Of a stretch of DNA of 8,573 nucleotides, positions 6,697 through 8,573 are shown one piece after another; the first letter of the stretch is position 1; each line of letters starts with the position of its first letter. The DNA is from Myxococcota bacterium. GTDB lineage: Bacteria > Myxococcota_A > Polyangia > HGW-17. The notes beneath the pieces were generated by a model. The model worked only from the letters and a program-made list of their open reading frames with translations. It was not told the DNA's origin and made no database searches. The stretch spans positions 1 to 8,573 of the forward strand of contig JAHJLU010000763.1 of assembly GCA_018821745.1 (NCBI GenBank), in the 5' to 3' direction. Position numbers and translations under genes: made by a program.

Positions 6697-7038
6697 TTAC
6701 TCCCAAAGGCCCCAATCTGCAGTGCGTGCTGAGCCTCCAAAAAACTGCGCCATCTGCTCGCGCAGAATCCAAAGCCCATCACCTCGGAAAGAAGGGAAAG
6801 CAAAGAGTGCGGGCAAGATGCCCGCGGTCCCAGGGAAAACCGGGTTCCAGGGAGGAGAGCGCCGGTCCCCGAATGCTGGACAATGGTGGGGAGGGGTGAG
6901 CTTGGCCTCTTCTGCCTCTTTGGCGCCGCACCCCGAGAGGGCCATGCCTGATGCAAGGGAGCCTCCCAGGAGGAGGACTCCCAGGACTCCTGAAGGATAT
7001 GATGGAGAAGAGGATGAGCCGGAGCTGCGGAGTTTCAT
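6697..7038 (-). CDS. Lipoprotein N-terminus, probably truncated remnant
   Basis: The ATG at 7038 is preceded by AAGGAG with 6-nt spacing, the best kind of start evidence. The product begins MKLRSSGSSSSPSYPSG, then a hydrophobic core VLGVLLLGGSLASGMAL and the lipobox L-S-G-C (Cys37), followed by GAKEAEEAKLT. Up to about residue 48 this is a convincing lipoprotein signal and linker. After that the frame runs through the REP-like repeat (giving PGTAGILPALFA) and ends at 6697 with sequence that resembles no protein, for 113 residues in total. The gene therefore seems to have lost its mature domain where the repeat and the ABC-3C island begin. It lies 95 nt downstream of the polycationic lipoprotein gene on the same strand and may be cotranscribed with it. 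A short, genuinely functional lipoprotein is possible but less likely. Confidence 0.5.
   Translation of the reverse strand: MKLRSSGSSSSPSYPSGVLGVLLLGGSLASGMALSGCGAKEAEEAKLTPPHHCPAFGDRRSPPWNPVFPGTAGILPALFAFPSFRGDGLWILREQMAQFFGGSARTADWGLWE
6803..6835. repeat. REP-like 33-nt direct repeat, right-hand copy
   Basis: This is identical to 3463-3495 over 33 nt and contains the perfect palindrome GCGGGCA-AGA-TGCCCGC. Weaker similarity continues on the distal side (GGGTTCC and nearby bases). Both copies have the same orientation and bracket the ABC-3C operon about 3.3 kb apart. The copy lies inside the frame of the truncated lipoprotein. Confidence 0.85.
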
Positions 7039-7044
7039 GTGGCG

Positions 7045-7050
7045 CTCCTT
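7045..7050 (-). promoter_or_regulatory. Ribosome binding site AAGGAG for the truncated lipoprotein
   Basis: The minus strand reads AAGGAG, 6 nt before the ATG at 7038. This selects 7038 over the upstream in-frame ATG at 7065, and shows that the lipoprotein start was once, or still is, a real translation start. Confidence 0.65.
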
Positions 7051-7133
7051 GTCCTGGACCCCCAAGGCTAATGGAAGGCTTTTACGTGATAGATGATTCG
7101 AGGAGCGAAGAGAGGAAGAAGGGGCGAAAGTGC

Positions 7134-7889
7134 TTATTTGCGCTTGCGTCTGACGACTTTTTTCTTTTTAACAACGGGTTTTTTCTTGATGATCTTTTTC
7201 TTTTTAACAACGGGTTTTTTCTTGACAACCATCTTCTTCTTTTTGCCATGACCCATTTTCTTAACAACCACTTTTTTGTGGGTACGTTTGTGTCTGGGGG
7301 CAACCACCATTTTTTTGTGGGTACGTTTGTGTCTGGGGGCAACCACCACTTTGTGGGTGCGTTTGTGTCTGGGGGCAACCACCACTTTGTGGGTACGTTT
7401 GTGTCTGGGGGCAACCACTACGGGCCTGGTGGTGACAAGGGGACGCGTGGAGACCACGGGGCGATGGGTCACGGGGCGTCTGACGACTACGGGACGATGA
7501 ACAACTCTGTGTCTGACCACGGGGCGTCGCGCAACGCGTCTGTAGGTGCGGGGGCGAACTGCAGTGCGGTAGTAGCGTGGCCTGTGGTATCTGGCTGCCC
7601 AGCCGCGATAATAGTTTCTGTTTGCGCTGTAGTAGGAGAGAGCTGAGTTGTACTGTGTCCAGGTGTTGGGAACAAATATACGGGCGCCGTTTCTGTAGTA
7701 GTAGGGGCGGCTGAGGGTGTCGAAATAGACAAGGTTTCCATGGTAGTAGTAGGGATTCCAGTTTGCTGTGGCGTAGGTCTCGCTGCTGGAAACGGTGACT
7801 CTTGCTGGGGTTGCTGTTACTGTACAACCGCTGATGGCCATGAGAGCACTCAGCGAAAGGATAACAGTCGATACCAAAACGTTTTTCAT
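7134..7889 (-). CDS. Lipoprotein with Tyr-rich domain and repetitive polycationic tail
   Basis: This encodes 251 residues from the ATG at 7889, which has AAGGAG 6 nt upstream; the in-frame ATG at 7946 lacks such a site. The signal peptide MKNVLVSTVILSLSALMA ends at a lipobox-like I-S-G-C (Cys22). Residues about 40-110 are Tyr- and Asn-rich (NPYYYHGNLVYFD, RPYYYRNGARIFVP, YYSANRNYYRGW). The rest is strongly basic: an Arg/Val/His segment, four near-perfect copies of VVVAPRHKRTHK, then a Lys tail built from a 12-residue repeat with KKKPVVKKKK. Almost no acidic residues occur after residue 60. The protein is probably anchored in the outer or inner membrane, with the tail binding LPS, peptidoglycan, extracellular DNA or another polyanion; that role is inferred from charge alone. 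The tandem DNA repeats make the tail length prone to change. No enzymatic motif is visible. Confidence 0.85.
   Translation of the reverse strand: MKNVLVSTVILSLSALMAISGCTVTATPARVTVSSSETYATANWNPYYYHGNLVYFDTLSRPYYYRNGARIFVPNTWTQYNSALSYYSANRNYYRGWAARYHRPRYYRTAVRPRTYRRVARRPVVRHRVVHRPVVVRRPVTHRPVVSTRPLVTTRPVVVAPRHKRTHKVVVAPRHKRTHKVVVAPRHKRTHKKMVVAPRHKRTHKKVVVKKMGHGKKKKMVVKKKPVVKKKKIIKKKPVVKKKKVVRRKRK
7159..7225 (-). repeat. Two-copy 36-bp repeat encoding the Lys-rich tail
   Basis: A 31-nt block recurs with a 36-bp period at 7159-7189 and 7195-7225, encoding KKKPVVKKKK followed by II or VV. It is A/T-homopolymer-rich, so slippage here would alter or terminate the tail. Confidence 0.75.
7272..7421 (-). 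repeat. Four-copy tandem array encoding VVVAPRHKRTHK
   Basis: Four units of 36-42 bp lie inside the polycationic lipoprotein gene. They differ by one extra AAA codon and a Met codon between the third and fourth unit, and by a single base elsewhere. The near-identity at the DNA level indicates recent expansion. Unit changes would keep the frame because all units are multiples of 3. Confidence 0.9.
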
Positions 7890-7895
7890 ATCGTA

Positions 7896-7901
7896 CTCCT
7901 T
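7896..7901 (-). promoter_or_regulatory. Ribosome binding site AAGGAG for the polycationic lipoprotein
   Basis: The minus strand reads AAGGAG in an A-rich stretch, 6 nt before the ATG at 7889. It fixes the start so that the signal peptide begins MKNVLV. Confidence 0.7.
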
Positions 7902-8529
7902 TTTTTTCAAAGATGCGCTGACCGCATATGTTAGGATAACTGCCAAAGCTGACCCTGGCGTGACGGCGAACTATACTGGGCAACTACGAAAAAACATAGA
8001 TCAAATTCACAAAATCGACGTTACTTAATAAAGGCAAAGAAAACAACTTGGTATGCCTGTTTTGTGCGGCGCTGCCTGGCATTTGACGGGTGAAGAGGCA
8101 ACCCTGCGGCGTCGGAGAATGCATGGCCAAATCAACACCACAGTGCCTTGGAGATGCTGTTGAAGTCGCCCATGGAGTCCACCACCTCACCAACAATTGA
8201 CCTTTTGGGCTCAACTCCTGACAATGAAGACATGTTCGCCCTGGAATCTACCTGCCAGGGCATGAACGAGGTGCAGCAGCACCCGGAAGAGTTCTGAGCC
8301 ACTTCACGAAAACGACGGGGCAATCATGCGCCCAGGCGGCAGAGGGATGAGTCCGCCCGAAATCCCGGGAGAGGGCATAAACGCGTTGCCGCTACCCTGA
8401 GTCAAAATACCCACAAACGGAGAAGGGAATGGAGCCCAAAACGCACAACGACATCAAGAAAAGGAGCTGCCCGCAAGCAGCGGAATTCGGAAACAGTGTT
8501 TTGGGAACTCCTGATATTTCGCACGGCTA

Positions 8530-8557
8530 TTGCGCTAATAACAATATATGGTATGCT
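8530..8557 (+). promoter_or_regulatory. Possible sigma-70 promoter at the window edge
   Basis: TTGCGC (8530-8535) and TATGCT (8552-8557) are separated by 16 nt in an AT-rich stretch. They would drive a gene beginning beyond the right end of the window. This is a two-box match only. Confidence 0.25.
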
Positions 8558-8573
8558 CCATTGGAAAAAATGA

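Larger units (their letters stand above)
7890..8573. other. Long intergenic region, no convincing gene
   Basis: No frame longer than about 75 codons has a ribosome binding site or recognisable sequence. A plus-strand frame ending at 8297 could give a 41-residue acidic peptide from 8172 (MESTTSPTIDLLGSTP...), but it has no Shine-Dalgarno and no known relatives that I recognise. The promoter of the leftward lipoprotein gene should lie between 7902 and about 8030, which is AT-rich, but no clear -35/-10 pair was found. Confidence 0.45.

Noticed and set aside
6639..6956. 105-codon minus-strand frame containing LGPRASCPHSLL
   Set aside because: This is a translation of the hairpin repeat in another frame, with no signal peptide. 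It overlaps the better supported lipoprotein start.
7272..7421. Possible CRISPR array from regular 36-bp repeats
   Set aside because: The repeats are contiguous with no spacers and encode a conserved peptide unit in frame, so they are coding tandem repeats.
6951..7646. 231-codon plus-strand frame with repeated GTFVSGGNHHF-like units
   Set aside because: Its periodicity is a shadow of the tandem repeats in the minus-strand lipoprotein gene. The minus-strand frame has a signal peptide and AAGGAG, while this one has no credible start.
7261..7983. 240-codon minus-strand frame with repeated CPQTQTYPQ
   Set aside because: It is a frame-shifted reading of the same repeats as the polycationic lipoprotein, without a signal peptide or a matching ribosome binding site.
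8172..8297. 41-codon acidic small frame on the plus strand
   Set aside because: There is no ribosome binding site and no recognisable similarity. The frame continues upstream without a better start, so there is too little support.

Overview
The window looks like accessory DNA from a Gram-negative bacterium. It encodes at least three predicted lipoproteins with lipoboxes and a large, probably exported beta-propeller-like protein. The outer genes are GC-rich, while the central operon (about 3.56-6.45 kb) is visibly more AT-rich. The Cys-rich lipoproteins and LVIVD-like repeats would fit a Myxococcota/Bradymonadota-type (former deltaproteobacterial) genome, but this is an impression. No rRNA, tRNA or housekeeping marker is present to prove it.

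Layout. (1) 1-2016, plus strand: the C-terminal part of a large beta-propeller-like protein whose start lies outside the window. (2) 2379-2966, plus: a small Cys-rich lipoprotein. (3) About 3069-3269, minus: a Cys-rich C-terminal fragment with no credible start. (4) 3411-3495: a 43-bp tandem duplication carrying a GCGGGCA-AGA-TGCCCGC hairpin. (5) 3559-6447, minus: a three-gene operon with overlapping reading frames. It encodes a SMEK-domain protein with an ABC-3C C-terminal domain, a 75-residue middle component and a DUF2326-type SMC-like ATPase. (6) 6803-6835: the same hairpin repeat again, in direct orientation. (7) 6697-7038, minus: a lipoprotein N-terminus that runs into the repeat and then meaningless sequence. 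(8) 7134-7889, minus: a lipoprotein with a Tyr-rich domain and a long, repetitive, polycationic tail. (9) 7890-8573: no convincing gene.

The centre of interest is the operon at 5-6. It matches the ABC three-component (ABC-3C) arrangement, predicted by comparative genomics to be an anti-phage or anti-mobile-element defence system and, as far as I know, little studied experimentally. The likely logic is that the SMC-like ATPase senses or remodels invading nucleic acid or nucleoprotein. The small middle component would couple it to the CTD of the SMEK protein, whose N-terminal domain would be the effector.

The operon sits between two copies of an exact 33-nt direct repeat. The lipoprotein N-terminus on one side and the Cys-rich C-terminal fragment on the other are on the same strand and in the same reading frame through that repeat. 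The island may therefore have split, or be excisable from, a resident gene. That is an inference, and a one-in-three frame match is weak support alone.
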